Source: Bursaphelenchus xylophilus
Lineage: Eukaryota; Nematoda; Chromadorea; Rhabditida; Aphelenchoididae
DNA length: 64,000 nucleotides
Direction: 5' to 3'
NCBI GenBank assembly: GCA_904066235.2
Contig: CAJFCV020000002.1
Span: 1,612,001 to 1,676,000 of the forward strand
Part shown: piece after piece, positions 53,601 to 64,000 of the stretch
Layout: each line of letters opens with the position of its first letter
How positions within the stretch are numbered: position 1 is the stretch's first letter
Position numbers and translations under genes: made by a program
Notes under the pieces: generated by a model
Database searches by the model: none
The model's input: the letters and a program-made list of their open reading frames with translations, nothing else
Told to the model about the DNA's origin: nothing

Positions 53601-56600
53601 AAAAAACAAATCTTCTAAAAATCCTAAAGCATTCTCAAAGTACAGTGAGGGACTTGATCCAGTGGCAAAAAACGTGCCATTTTGCATCCGGGAAGTATCA
53701 AAAATATGGCAAGATGCTTCCCTCTTCAAGGCCCTTTCCTTCACAAAAAGAGAGGGCGCGCTTTCGAAATCGCAGTTTTTTCACTCGGAGAGGGAGGTAT
53801 TTTGCCACATTTTTGATACTTCCCGGATACAAAATGGTACTTTTTTGCCACTGGATCAGGTCCCTCACTGAAAGAGCCTCTGATACTAGAAAATGAGTGG
53901 TAAAATACGGTTTGAAAAAAAAAATTTATTAATAAAAAGGTTCTCACTTATTCCTCCACTGGTATTGTCATCATTTAGGACGCCAAAGGCAATGGCCGGA
54001 AGCAAACAGGCAAAGTATAGGAAAATGATTGTTGAAAAGAGTTTCTGGATCGTCCTGTGGCCGCGGACACCTGAAAATAACCAATAATTGTGATGAAAAC
54101 ATGCAAAACAAAGAAAACCAACACAAAGAATAGCTAAAATCGTCGAGGCTGACTTATTTTTCAGTCGTAAAAGTTTGCAACATCAATTCCCAAAATTATT
54201 TGTCATTTTCACTTACCATCAAGATAATCCGAGATGTACGACGCCTTTCGCCGTCGAATGTCGGCAAACAACCCGCGCAGTGGATACCAGGGACCAGTAC
54301 CAAACTGAAAACGATGTTTTTAATGTAATATTACCAATATTTGAGAAGGCTCCATTTCTAGTTATAAACGTAGTTCAACTTACGACTTGTTCTTTAGCTT
54401 CGCTCAAATGAATCGAGGCCTTTCTTTCTCTCCACTGCGACTGTTCCAACGCCAGTTCTTTGGCGGCATCGAGAAGTGTCGCTCGGAAGACCTCGACCGT
54501 CTGGGCCATAACTAACTTTTGCCTGATGTCCATATCAGCGAACAACGTGGCGAATGTCCTGGTCGTCTCCAACGCGGTCTTTGTGCCTTTCTGAAAATTA
54601 GCATTGATAAGTAAGAGCCTTTCAAGTGGCTTTTTAATGCGGAATTCCAAGTTAATCTTCAAAAATAACCCGGAAAATCGCGGATTTTGGGTCAGCCTTG
54701 CCATAGACAACATAATTTTAGGAAATTGTTGGCAATTATTGAAGTTTCTCGGATTAATTTAATTAAAATACAGGTTGAAAAAAATTTTCTAGTACTTTTC
54801 AGGGCTCTTATGCCTTACATTAGACCAAGTTTTATCGTGGTAAATGAGCGTTTAGGCAATTTTTCTTGATCGTGTTCACTTTTTGACTCTACAGTGACCT
54901 GATCCGGTGGCAAAAAACGTGCCATTTTGCCTCCGAGAAGTGTCAAAAATGTGGCAAAATGCTTCCCTCTCCAAGTGAAAAAACTGCGTTTTGAAGGGCG
55001 CGCCCTTTTTCATCACAAAAAGAGCGAGCGAGCTTTTGAAATCTGAGTTTTTTCACATGGAGAGGGAGGTATTTTGCTGGATTTTTGATACTTCCCGGAT
55101 GCAAAATGGTACGTTTTTTGTTACTGGATCAGGTCACCCACTCTAATCCTCGAATTTCCCGACGATCAAAGAGACTGCCATAACTCACCGCCCTTGAAGG
55201 TGCAATCACAATGATGATGAATCTGAGGTCCTGCATAGTCCTTCCCAAGTTTGTTGGATGCGACAATCTTGCAATGGCCACATGCCGATGCTGCACCGTA
55301 TTCAGCATGCAAAGAGCGCAAATCCACGTTTGATCATAGTCGAAGGTCCCGCCAACAGTTCCTGTCGTACAGATACTCTGAACAGTCCGACTGAGGATGT
55401 GGACTGAAAATCGAGCATTTTAGAAATGTGATTTTACTGAAAATTATACTGGCATGTGTTCCAAGCGCAACGCTTCGATTTTGTTGAAACTAGGCGCAAA
55501 TTTAATCAAATTTTTTCTAGAATAGTTGCGAGGTTTCTAACTCGGGCGTTGCAGAAACCAGCGAGATTCTTAGGCAGAAATTTGGCAAAAATGTGGCATT
55601 TTTTGCCGAAAAAAATCTTTACCAAACCAAATTTTCTTGGATGTTTTTTCCGGAAAATAGTGAAAACTCACATTGATTCCCAGCATCTTGAGTGAATAGG
55701 ACCGACCGCACTTGTTCGCTTGTGAACTCGGGCTCCTGAATGTCCATTTCGTGGATTATCCTGAAAGAGCAATCGTTAGCATAAAAAATACAAATGCTTC
55801 ATGTTGGACCATAAACGTTTTTGAGAGAAATTTTCAACGCCTTAGGTTTTCAAACAGTTTAGCCTTTAAAAAATCATTAGCAAGTGCTTTACCGAAGGCA
55901 CCAAAGTTAAAAGCTTACTTTGCAAAGATCTCTTCCAGCGATGTCTCTTGAAGGTCCAATAACAAAACAGCTTTGTTCAAGAGATGATCAATATCCATGG
56001 TGGCTCGAATTTCACTGCCAAAATCCTTCATTGGGATCTTTTCATGCTTCGAATACATCAACGTCACATTGTCGAATTCGTCTAAAAAAAGGCTAATTAG
56101 AACCGTCAACTGGCTTAAAATCTTGATTGGTTTTGGCAGTTCATGTGCTCCACAATTTTTGTTTTGACAAGTAAGAGTTAAATTATTTTGATTTTTTGGC
56201 ATTCTTTACCCAAATTGCTCCAACTCATCGTGTCGATAGGTGGTGTGTCCGACTCCAGCTCAAACGTATCATTCAGTTGCACCACACTTCCCATTTGACT
56301 GTTGGTCCGCGAATCGCGGTTATTATTGATCGCATTCTCCCGTTCCTTTCGAATATCGTTAAATGGATCCATTGGATCATTCAGGCTCTTCATGCTCATC
56401 CATGAAACCCGTTTTGCCAACGAAACTTCGGGTCGAGAGTCCGGCGTCGCCAAGCTTACACCGGTCACTGTTTGCGATTGATTCGGCGGTGCTTGAGCAA
56501 GTCCAAGCATCGCTAATTTCGCCGCAATATTCATCTCAGGCTGGCTTGATCGTCGGCCAAACGGTTGATGGCCACAAGTCCTCTGAATACTCCGTTTCGC

Positions 56601-57404
56601 AGGGAATCCAATTATCGGGGCGCCAGGTTGGATTGACTGCCGTCTAACCGGTTGAGAGACGTTGATCGACAGGGACGAACCGGAGTTGTTGTTGTCGTTG
56701 ATCAACGGTTGACGGACAAACTGATCTCTCTGTGCAGCCGGAGTATATCTTCGCTTGGTCGGTTGTGAAAAGGAGATTTGCTGGGAAGTCCCGCCTGTAC
56801 TTATTCCCTCATCCGAGTCCAGACCATCCTCAGTTGTCGGACAAGACGTGACGCTTACTCCGGATGCCGTTGAAACTCGTCGTTGCTCCGGTACAAAAAG
56901 CAATGTGTGGGAAATTCGACGTCGCAGACTTTTGATTCTCGCGGCAGCTCCAGAATCGCCGGTGACGAAACCAGAGTTAGACTTGACCGAAGGATTTCGG
57001 CTTGGGGTTGGCCCGGTATTCAGATGATTGGCTCGCTGAGTGGTTGAGAGCAACGTCGCTGAAGAGCCGTATCCATGAAGTTGTCGGTCGAGCTTCGGAG
57101 AGATTTGCCGCTCTCTTTGCGACCCCGAGCTTGAGCCAATCGCCGCCGCAGAAGTTGGACTTCCAGCCAACTGAGGAGGAGTTGTGGGCGCCAAAGGTGG
57201 CAACGAGACGGCCGAATGAACACTGCCATTGGAGTTCGTTTCAACCAGATCTTTGTGATTCCTTGGGGTAGAGACGGTCAACGCCGTGTTGGGCCATGAC
57301 GGAGAGCCGAGATTCTCGCTGGTGATGATTACAGGAAGATCCTTGGAGGAAGACGCAACATGATTGGGAGGGTCGCCACTGGCTGAACCTGGGTCGACCT
57401 GCAT
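50631..57404 (-). CDS. SLC4A11-like anion/bicarbonate-family transporter, 1153 aa
   Basis: Fifteen exons: 56210-57404, 55919-56081, 55672-55760, 55189-55403, 54384-54590, 54217-54304, 53948-54070, 53461-53574, 53247-53379, 52776-53134, 52168-52420, 51976-52065, 51455-51653, 51217-51386, 50631-50694; the total is 3462 nt, every phase closing. ATG at 57402-57404 has an in-frame TAG two codons upstream. Residues 1-398 are Ser/Thr/Pro-rich and look disordered; 399-640 match the SLC4 cytoplasmic domain ([16 protein letters not shown]); 650-1140 are the membrane domain with [57 protein letters not shown] and [20 protein letters not shown], which point to the SLC4A11 branch; it ends [13 protein letters not shown]4A11 proteins move H+/OH-, NH3 or borate-linked substrates rather than classical Cl-/HCO3-; the substrate here is unknown. 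Three introns carry P1 repeats. The C. elegans abts genes belong to the same superfamily; I cannot say which is the orthologue. Confidence 0.93.
50735..51195. repeat. P2-type repeat in the last SLC4A11-like intron
   Basis: 'tcagcgcgcgctttgcaatt', 'gcagttagagagaaaaaaca' at the left; 'ctcggtcgtttctaaaaggc', 'gttgcatcaaaatctgagg', 'tcgcatttgcag' at the right. Diverged, palindromic. Confidence 0.6.
51711..51951. repeat. P1 repeat in SLC4A11-like intron 12
   Basis: 'gggggacctgatccagtggc' at the left, 'gccactggatcgggcccgcc' and ACTGTA at the right; mirrored 'gaagcat' arms with GCTTCCCTCT/AGAGGGAAGC. Confidence 0.85.
53641..53870. repeat. P1 repeat in SLC4A11-like intron 7
   Basis: TACAGTGAGGGACTTGATCC at the left, GGATCAGGTCCCTCACTG at the right, with mirrored CATCCGGGAAGTATC and GATACTTCCCGGAT. 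Confidence 0.88.
54890..55145. repeat. P1 repeat in SLC4A11-like intron 4
   Basis: TACAGTGACCTGATCCGGTG at the left, TTACTGGATCAGGTCACCCA then CTCTA at the right. Well preserved arms. Confidence 0.88.
55455..55620. repeat. Partial P2 repeat in SLC4A11-like intron 3
   Basis: 'gcgcaacgcttcgattttgt', 'gaaactaggcgcaaatttaa' and 'ctcgggcgttgcagaaacca' follow the P2 end in order. Only one half remains. Confidence 0.55.
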
Positions 57405-60400
57405 TTGCTACACAATCAGGTCATCCCTGTTGCCAGAAAGTTGAAATGGATTGGAGGGTAGGTTAAAGAGACAAAGGCAGGAAGATCTTGAGCTGTAATT
57501 AGTTACTACCTTTCTCAGAGCATTACAAAATCGAAAATCGCGAGAAATCATCATAAATTTCAGAACATTGCTTTAAAAGATGTATGTAAAGCTCGAAGGC
57601 TTTCTCCAAATTACTTAGTATGTTCTCTGGAAACCCCAAGTGCTCAGTTAATGATGCGTGGCTTGCAAAAAATGAGAAGGGAGAACATCCGCTACACCCG
57701 AAACAAACCCATGGTGTTTGAAGCGCTTTAAACTTTACCCCATTCCCAAGCTACTCCGGTATTCCGCAAATAATTCTGACAAACACGAGAAGCGATGTGT
57801 GGACGGATCGGATAATAAATACACAACAAAGTTTAGGAAAATCAGTACAAGGAATATTACAGTAGTTCCTTGTATCTAGGTTTGTTTTGGCCTAAAATTG
57901 GCGTGCTGGACCGTTGAGAATCTTTGTTATAGGTTGAGAAATCTTCGTTATACCGTTGAGAATCTTCGCTTTATTGAACATAGAGCTATGCTGTACTGTG
58001 TGATCTCAAGAATGCCCTTTTTTGTCATTTATATCAACCACTAAATGGCTTGGTATTTACAACCCGTGCCTTGAAATCAATCCCAAAAAAGTTCGACCAC
58101 ACATTTCAGCAGACGAAACCCGATCCAAAAGGTATTTCAAAATGTAGCCTACGGATGTTCTGGTGGACCCTTTGAAGGATTAGACGCGAGAAAAACAGAA
58201 TTACAGAATAACCTAACGCAAGTCTAAGCTTGTCCTCGTAAATCAACAATTCTTCTGCCTTATTGTCACGCGGAATGCACTTTAGACAGAACGGGGAGGT
58301 CAGGGTTCAAAGCTGACGTGGATTTTGCTACCAGCAGATTTCGGGTTTTAGTCACCTTATCATTGACCCGACTTCAAAGTCAACACAAAATTCTTTCAAA
58401 CTAAATACAACAAAAAACTCTGAAGCCCCTTTGAACTTCCCTTTCAACATTTCCGGCCCAAGAAAGACGCCGAAAACCCCTTCGAATGATGCCGGAGAAT
58501 TAGCGCTGAAGATGTCCAGAAAGGCCGAGATTCGCGGGATTCGAGAAAGATGGAACGGTCAGAAAAAAAACCAAAACCCGGTTCATCATAAAAAGGAGAC
58601 GACGAGTGACGTGAACAAAAAAGAGGCAGAATATAACAAAAGAACGGAAAGATGGTATCGGGGAAATATGTATGGGATAAAAAGCGGGATTTCGGGCCAA
58701 AAATAGATGCTTTGGGCAATAAGAGCCACCTTAAACAAAGTTGCAAGATGTATCATGAGATTGTCTGCCGCCTAACGACTGTTTTAAGGTTGCTGTCAAA
58801 ACTAAAGCCCCGCAAATTCACGTTCAACAAGTCGGGCTCACCAACATCACCGCGAAGACTTGTAAAAGTCATTTTCGAAAAGAGAAAAGCCGCCGTCAAA
58901 AAAAACCACATGCACGTTCAGAAGCCTCACATAAAACCTACAGAGAATGATGAATGCCTTTTTCTGGACATGCTCCCAAAAACTTTTATGAAGCGAAAAG
59001 AATGGCAAGTTTAAGACTGAATTGAACATCCCCTGTTTTAATTGCAAGGACAAAAAACGACGGACTCAAGGGCCTTGTTAAAGAGTTTCGGCTAAAGACT
59101 AAGGAATTTGTTGGGCGATAAGGACAGTACAATCACAAGTTAAAATGTTGGGGCTTGTCTTTTAGTGGGCTTCCATAGTTTGATGTATCTTATCACCCTC
59201 TTGGCGGACCTTTTATGGAAAATCGAAGCCTGTAATAAGCATATACGTCAACTACATTTAAAACTCCTATAGCGTCCAGAAAACATTTGCCTCCAAGTTT
59301 CAGCAATTCTCCCTTCAACTTCCTCAGACTAAGTAACGACAATAACAGTTGAAGACGCCCTCCGCCAACCCCATAAAAGCGAATGCCCCATCAAACCCTT
59401 GCCAAATGCTAATCCCAAGTATAAATTTTGACGGAGAAAAGTTCCACTCGTAAACCTTCACTTGTGGAATACGAAAATACTCTGGAACAATCGCAGTTAT
59501 GAGTTCCTTCCGGTGGCCATGACTTACGGCTTCGAATTTCTCAAACTTGTAGGCTATGAAAACGCGAATAATAAAACGCCCGCTGGACCTGCATGACAAG
59601 GGAATTACCGGTGCATGCTTAAGTAAAAAAACAAAATGTATGTCACCGGTAGGCCACCAAAGTCTAATCGAACCCAAAAAATGTCAAAATGAAATGCATA
59701 TGGTTTCTCAAACAGGGATTGAAACAAAAATCCACCTCCTCAACGAATCACGGACCCCTCGAAGAGCTTGCACTTGTCGCTGCGTCTCGCATCCCCAATT
59801 TCCCCCCAACGTCTTCGTTCTTCTTCTTACTTCGTCTCCTGTGATGATGAACAGCGCCATCGCCCCCGGCAAAGCGAATCGCTTTGGCCGGCAGTCCTCG
59901 CTTCAAAATTGAATTAAGAGAATCCCGTCCCCCCGCGGCCGCTTTATTTTCTCCATATTCGCTTTTTTGCATGCAGATTCGTCGGCGGCGGCGTCGAGAA
60001 CGCCGCCGATTCTCGAGCACGATGAGAGGGGAAACAAGGAGGGGAAAGGGACAAATTTTGGGAAATCTCTGTTGTATCTTCACGTAATGTTTGCGGCTGT
60101 AAAGGTGTCAAGGGATGGGACAATGTCAAGCGAACCATATAGGTGGCAGCGAAAGATTTTTAGCAACATAAACTTTGCAAACACGACCGGATATGGCTAG
60201 TACAGGTGGACCGCAACCCTCCGTATGACGCTTGAAAATCAGCATTTCCTAACAGGATCTAACACGTTGCAAATACGACCTCTGATCTTCTCGAATCCCC
60301 TCCCCCAATCCTCCCGTAATTCCTCTACGTGGGCGTGCAGAAGAACGTGAAAAACGTGAAGCCGTCTCCGCAAAAGGTCACAAAAATCGTGCCTTATTTG

Positions 60401-60751
60401 CTTGAGAAACGAGACGGTCGATTGATTTTGTTGAAAGGCCTCTGGCGTCTTTAGAAATTATTTTATAAATAAATTTCGGTCCAACAAAACAAACCAGCAC
60501 GGCGTGGAAGGCGGAAGTTCCTTGGGATGGGCAGAAAAAAACCCGGAGGCTTTTCGAGATTTGGGCAGTTGAACCGGGGTTTAAAATAAGTTCTTCTTCG
60601 CTGCAATGGCGTCATAACGGTCAGTCGTAAAAGACCAGGGACTAACTGAGGGCCCACGCTTTACAAAAACATACCTTACACAGACGAAACCCACGAAAAA
60701 ATCTCGTTTTCAACCTAAACTAAATAAGCGGGTCTCAACGCAAGACCTGGA
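57405..60751. other. 3.3-kb region, no firm gene; GC-rich patch
   Basis: Upstream flank of the SLC4A11-like gene. A GC-rich patch at about 59920-60015 (with a GCGGCCGC site) sits over a minus-strand open stretch with a GTAAGA donor, described under findings. The other ORFs show no domain or splice support. Confidence 0.45.
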
Positions 60752-61900
60752 TCAATAACCCAATAATCCACCGTAGGACCCGACACAATCTGAAACCGAA
60801 TATGTTTCTAGGATGATACGAAAGCGGAGCCCTCCGAAAAAGGCGAAACCATTTCCTGCGGACAGAAAAACATTGATCCGGAGAGCGGCCGGAAGTCGGG
60901 CACTCACGCAAAATAACCCAAGAATTCTGGAGACCTGAACCGAGTTCCAGCATGAAGCAGATACTAGTGTAAACAATAAGTTGTAGGTAGACAATATTCG
61001 TCAGATATATGGAAAACTCTCTATGACGACAGACGGAAAAATAGAAATAGTAGAATAATTCCGATTGAGGTGTGTTATATGTCGCGGCTAAAAATAAGCA
61101 ACGCCAATGAAAAAGGGCATTTTTTTTTGAACCGCCACGCACAACTCTCATGGGGGTAAGTGAAAACAAAGCGGGCTCAAAATAACGACAAAAAATGAAT
61201 AACAAATAAGACAGCTTGAGACATAAGCCTGAAAGGATGAACAAGGAAAACACCCTTTAATGCTGTTTTTTTAATATCTAGGCGAAATTTGAAGCATGAT
61301 TAGAATAGAAATCCTTTACTGTTATGAAATTCTAAGCTTATTAGTCTCTCGGGGAAATAGCGGGCGATCGTCGCTACTTGGAATCGCCCTCTCATTGCTT
61401 TGCGATGGCTAGCCGCGGCCGGAGATTTGGCGCGCGACAGAACCCATTTTTTGGACAAGGCAAATTTTTGATGCATTTTGCTGCCGACCATTGCTGAAGC
61501 CCACAAAGGCTTTTCTAAGAGCTGGCGCTTTGCAGAAACAGCAGAGGTTTTCTTTTTACCAAAATTTTCATAGCAAGGGAACCCCAATTTTCAAACATTT
61601 GAAGAAAATCAGCAAATTGTAGATGGTATACCCCTTCTTTTTTGCTGCCCATTTGTAAGCCTTAGATGTAAAATATGACTCTTACGGGGCAGTAAATGTT
61701 AGAGCTATCCACAGAAATTCTGTAACACTATCCACCAAACTTGTAAAAAAAATAGGCATGTAACAAAATAAGGGCCAAAACTCGCCTCGAGCATTATTTA
61801 TAAACAGTGAGAACAGGCGCAGTTCCCCAAAACCCTGCGTAGCAATTGCCCGCGGATCATTGGCTATTCCCAAAAAGTAATAAGAACAACTGCTCCACAT
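60752..61900 (-). CDS. Candidate small multi-pass membrane protein, 121 aa
   Basis: Three putative exons join in frame: 61686-61900 (ATG at 61898-61900, donor GTAAGA), 60908-61020 (acceptor TCATAG, donor GTGAGT) and 60752-60789 (acceptor TTTCAG, TGA at 60752-60754); 366 nt in all. The product has hydrophobic stretches FWPLFCYMPIFFTSLV, FLWIALTFTA and YLTNIVYLQLIVYTSICFML. No family recognised; no poly(A) signal found nearby. It could be a receptor fragment, a pseudogene or chance. The agreement of three donor/acceptor phases is the only real support. Confidence 0.3.
61339..61450. repeat. P3 element, left half
   Basis: 'attagtctctcggggaaata' then 'gcgggcgatcgtcgctactt' and 'gccgcggccggagatttggc' follow the P3 order seen at 47589; the right end is absent. 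Confidence 0.6.
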
Positions 61901-64000
61901 CGTAATTGCAAAGCCCTTAAGAACTTATTAAATATGGAAAAGGAAATAAGATTCAAGGCAGCTAAAACCGTCTTGCCGAGGATTGAAATTGAGGAAAAAT
62001 AATTTCAGAGAACAAAATGATACGACTTCAAAAGATTACTTCGTTTACTATGATCTTCATGTCTCCTTTCATGATATGGTATCCTAATCCGCACGTGCCG
62101 GAAATCACATTAGACAAGGAGGAAGTTTCCGCCTTCTACTAGATGAAAAAGATAGCAAGACAGATTAGCGCTTATCACTTCATTTGAGACATTTTCCATG
62201 TACTCACATCAATAATATCCAGATAAAAGTTACGGATCTTCATTTTTTGCCGCAAATTTTGGCCTTTTACATGTCACAAAAATTCAGGGTGAAGAAAATT
62301 GAGATTTGTAATAGCTAAGGTTAGCAAAAAATGGAAATTTTCAAAGTCTCCGCCAAGTCTCCGCCGAGCCTTCGCCAAGTCTCCGCTGAGCGTTCTCCAA
62401 CCAACTAGCGGCTTTGCCAGGCCTTGTACGCGTTTCCTACAACCTTTTTTTTTGGGTATCCATCTCTTTACATGTTCTTGTCCACACTAGAAATTGAATG
62501 GTAAAAATAAATGTTCGAAAAGGAGGTGCTGAAAAAGCGTTTTTCATCAGCCGAGCCGCATAAAATATTCCATAAAAATATTATGGACTATTTTGGCTGC
62601 GCCAGCAAACCGTCAATAATTTATGTGTGACCAATTACAAATTTGAAGGAAATTGAAGAATCACACGCCCAGCATTAGAAAGCAAGGTCCCGAAAACTTT
62701 GAAAAAAGTCCAAAAAATCTACTACTTGACCACCCCACTGCCCACGAGTTTGTCAATTCCAAAAATGGCATCCTAAAAGTCCCATCCTCCCTCTCCCTCT
62801 TTTGACGAATCACATAAAAATGGGAGCCAGAAAAAAGTCCTAAAACGGGTAAAACGTTTCGTTTTGTGGTAATGTCGCAAACTGGAGACAATTTCGAGCA
62901 AATGGAAATGGGGATTAAGAAAGTCCCGCGTGTTTTGGGCTTTCGTGGATCAAACTTCTCCTTGCAAGGAGTTTCTCGAATTTTCGTCATTACCGAGAAA
63001 TGTAAACAAATTACATGCAAGGGAATTTTTTCCTGCAAAAATTCAAGTAGTCTTTCAAAATTTTTATTATATTTAAAAAAGTTAAGTTCTAAATCTCAAA
63101 TTTTTTTGAAGAATTTGGCTATATTCTACTGGAAACTATAAAAAACAAAGGTTAAACAGACAAATTTCGCGTGTAAAATACGTTACGAAAAAACTTCTTT
63201 TCAAGACGCAAGATTTCCTAAAAAAATTTCGATTCTGACTTGGCCTCCGTTCCTTTTCTGTGCCTAAACGAGTTCTCCCCTCCCAAATGGCCTTCCCTAA
63301 TCCGTTTTGGGCAAATGCTATCAACCAAAAATCAAAATAAAATCTTCTGAATTTAATTTTATTCCCCTGACAAAAACCTCATGTTAGCATAGGCAATATC
63401 GCGCGAGACGGAAATTTTTATAGTAAACTTGAAACTTTTTTTAATAGAAGATGACAAATTTTTAAATTTAGAAGTTAAGTTGTAGGTAAGTTTTTGGTCT
63501 TAAATTTTAGCTGGAAGAATGATTAAAAATTCCGGAGTTCAGCAAACCGCTTGAATAAAAGTTGGCGGTAATAAAATTCAAAAGGCCACACATGAACGTC
63601 TGATCGCCCTGCATGCGGTGAGTGATTGTTACGAGGAGAATCAGGGGTCTGTTAAAAAGTTTATGCGATCAGAACGCATAAAATCACATTATCCATCAAG
63701 ACAGATGGGAGCCATGAACTGGCGGTTTTTGACGTGTGGCCAAGGGAGCAGGGGAGAAGTTATGGTATGATAAGCGTGATACGTTGTAAAAATAACTATA
63801 TTAAAGCAGCTACTAGTCGTAGCAGCACTCCTTACAGGCCATAGAAGCAACAAAAATGGCGCTTAAATCACAAGACAACAATGTTTTTGCAGTCAAGTCT
63901 CTCCGCCTGTACTTCTTGCAAAGAACGAAATTTATTTTCCCCGAACATCGTCCATACCAGTCCTAAACGAAACGCCAAGGATTGTGCATCAAGCTGCCAG
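61901..64000. other. 2.1-kb terminal region without a recognised gene
   Basis: AT-rich. A short direct repeat 'tctccgccaagtctccgcc' at about 62345-62400. No ORF with domain or splice support; any gene here would have most exons outside the window. Confidence 0.4.

Noticed and set aside
1..64000. tRNA, rRNA, spliced-leader RNA genes, CRISPR arrays
   Set aside because: I looked for T-arm GGTTCGAATCC-type motifs, spliced-leader sequence and regular spaced repeats and found none; TTCGAA hits lie in coding exons or do not fold.

Overview
The window is nuclear DNA of a nematode. The evidence is a cuticle collagen with a nematode N-terminal domain and Gly-X-Y blocks, clusters of Str-superfamily-like chemoreceptors, ShKT domains, a UDP-glycosyltransferase array, short GT-AG introns, and TTTCAG/TTTAG acceptors just upstream of ATGs that suggest spliced-leader addition. 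I cannot name the species. Almost every gene lies on the minus strand; the collagen is the clear exception. All gene models below were built by hand from reading frames, splice sites and phase bookkeeping. Layout: (1) 1-14.7 kb is a tandem array of four UDP-glycosyltransferase (UGT) paralogues, the first cut by the window start and three complete at 519-521 aa. (2) 17.5-24.1 kb holds three 7TM chemoreceptor genes, and 34.8-41.9 kb holds three more of the same family; all six share one phase-0 intron at the same place. (3) 25.1-25.3 kb holds a 58-aa secreted six-cysteine peptide gene. (4) 26.3-34.4 kb is one very exon-rich gene (about 40 exons) for a secreted protein: signal peptide, about 22 six-cysteine modules, a Thr/Pro mucin-like tract and three ShKT domains; part of it is a recent tandem amplification of an approximately 450-bp three-exon unit. 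(5) 45.3-46.4 kb is the cuticle collagen. (6) 48.8-49.6 kb is a Ly-6/uPAR-like probably GPI-anchored protein. (7) 50.6-57.4 kb is a 15-exon SLC4A11-like transporter of 1153 aa. (8) 60.75-61.9 kb is a weak candidate for a small membrane protein. The rest of 57.4-64 kb shows no gene I can support. The spaces and introns are full of palindromic, non-autonomous repeats. Family P1 (TA-flanked, ends TACAGTGGCGGACC) has nine copies, three in introns of the SLC4A11-like gene. Family P2 (ends near GTGCGACGCTCAGA) has about nine copies. Families P3 and P4 have a few each. There are also a large TTAA-flanked element nested inside another palindrome, a mariner-like MITE, and two copies of an element built from inverted clusters of the decamer TTTGCGGGCA, one of them inserted in a P1 copy inside a UGT intron. 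Functionally the window is an environmental-response region: chemosensory receptors, xenobiotic/ascaroside-type conjugation enzymes, and secreted or surface cysteine-rich proteins. These gene classes commonly expand in nematodes.
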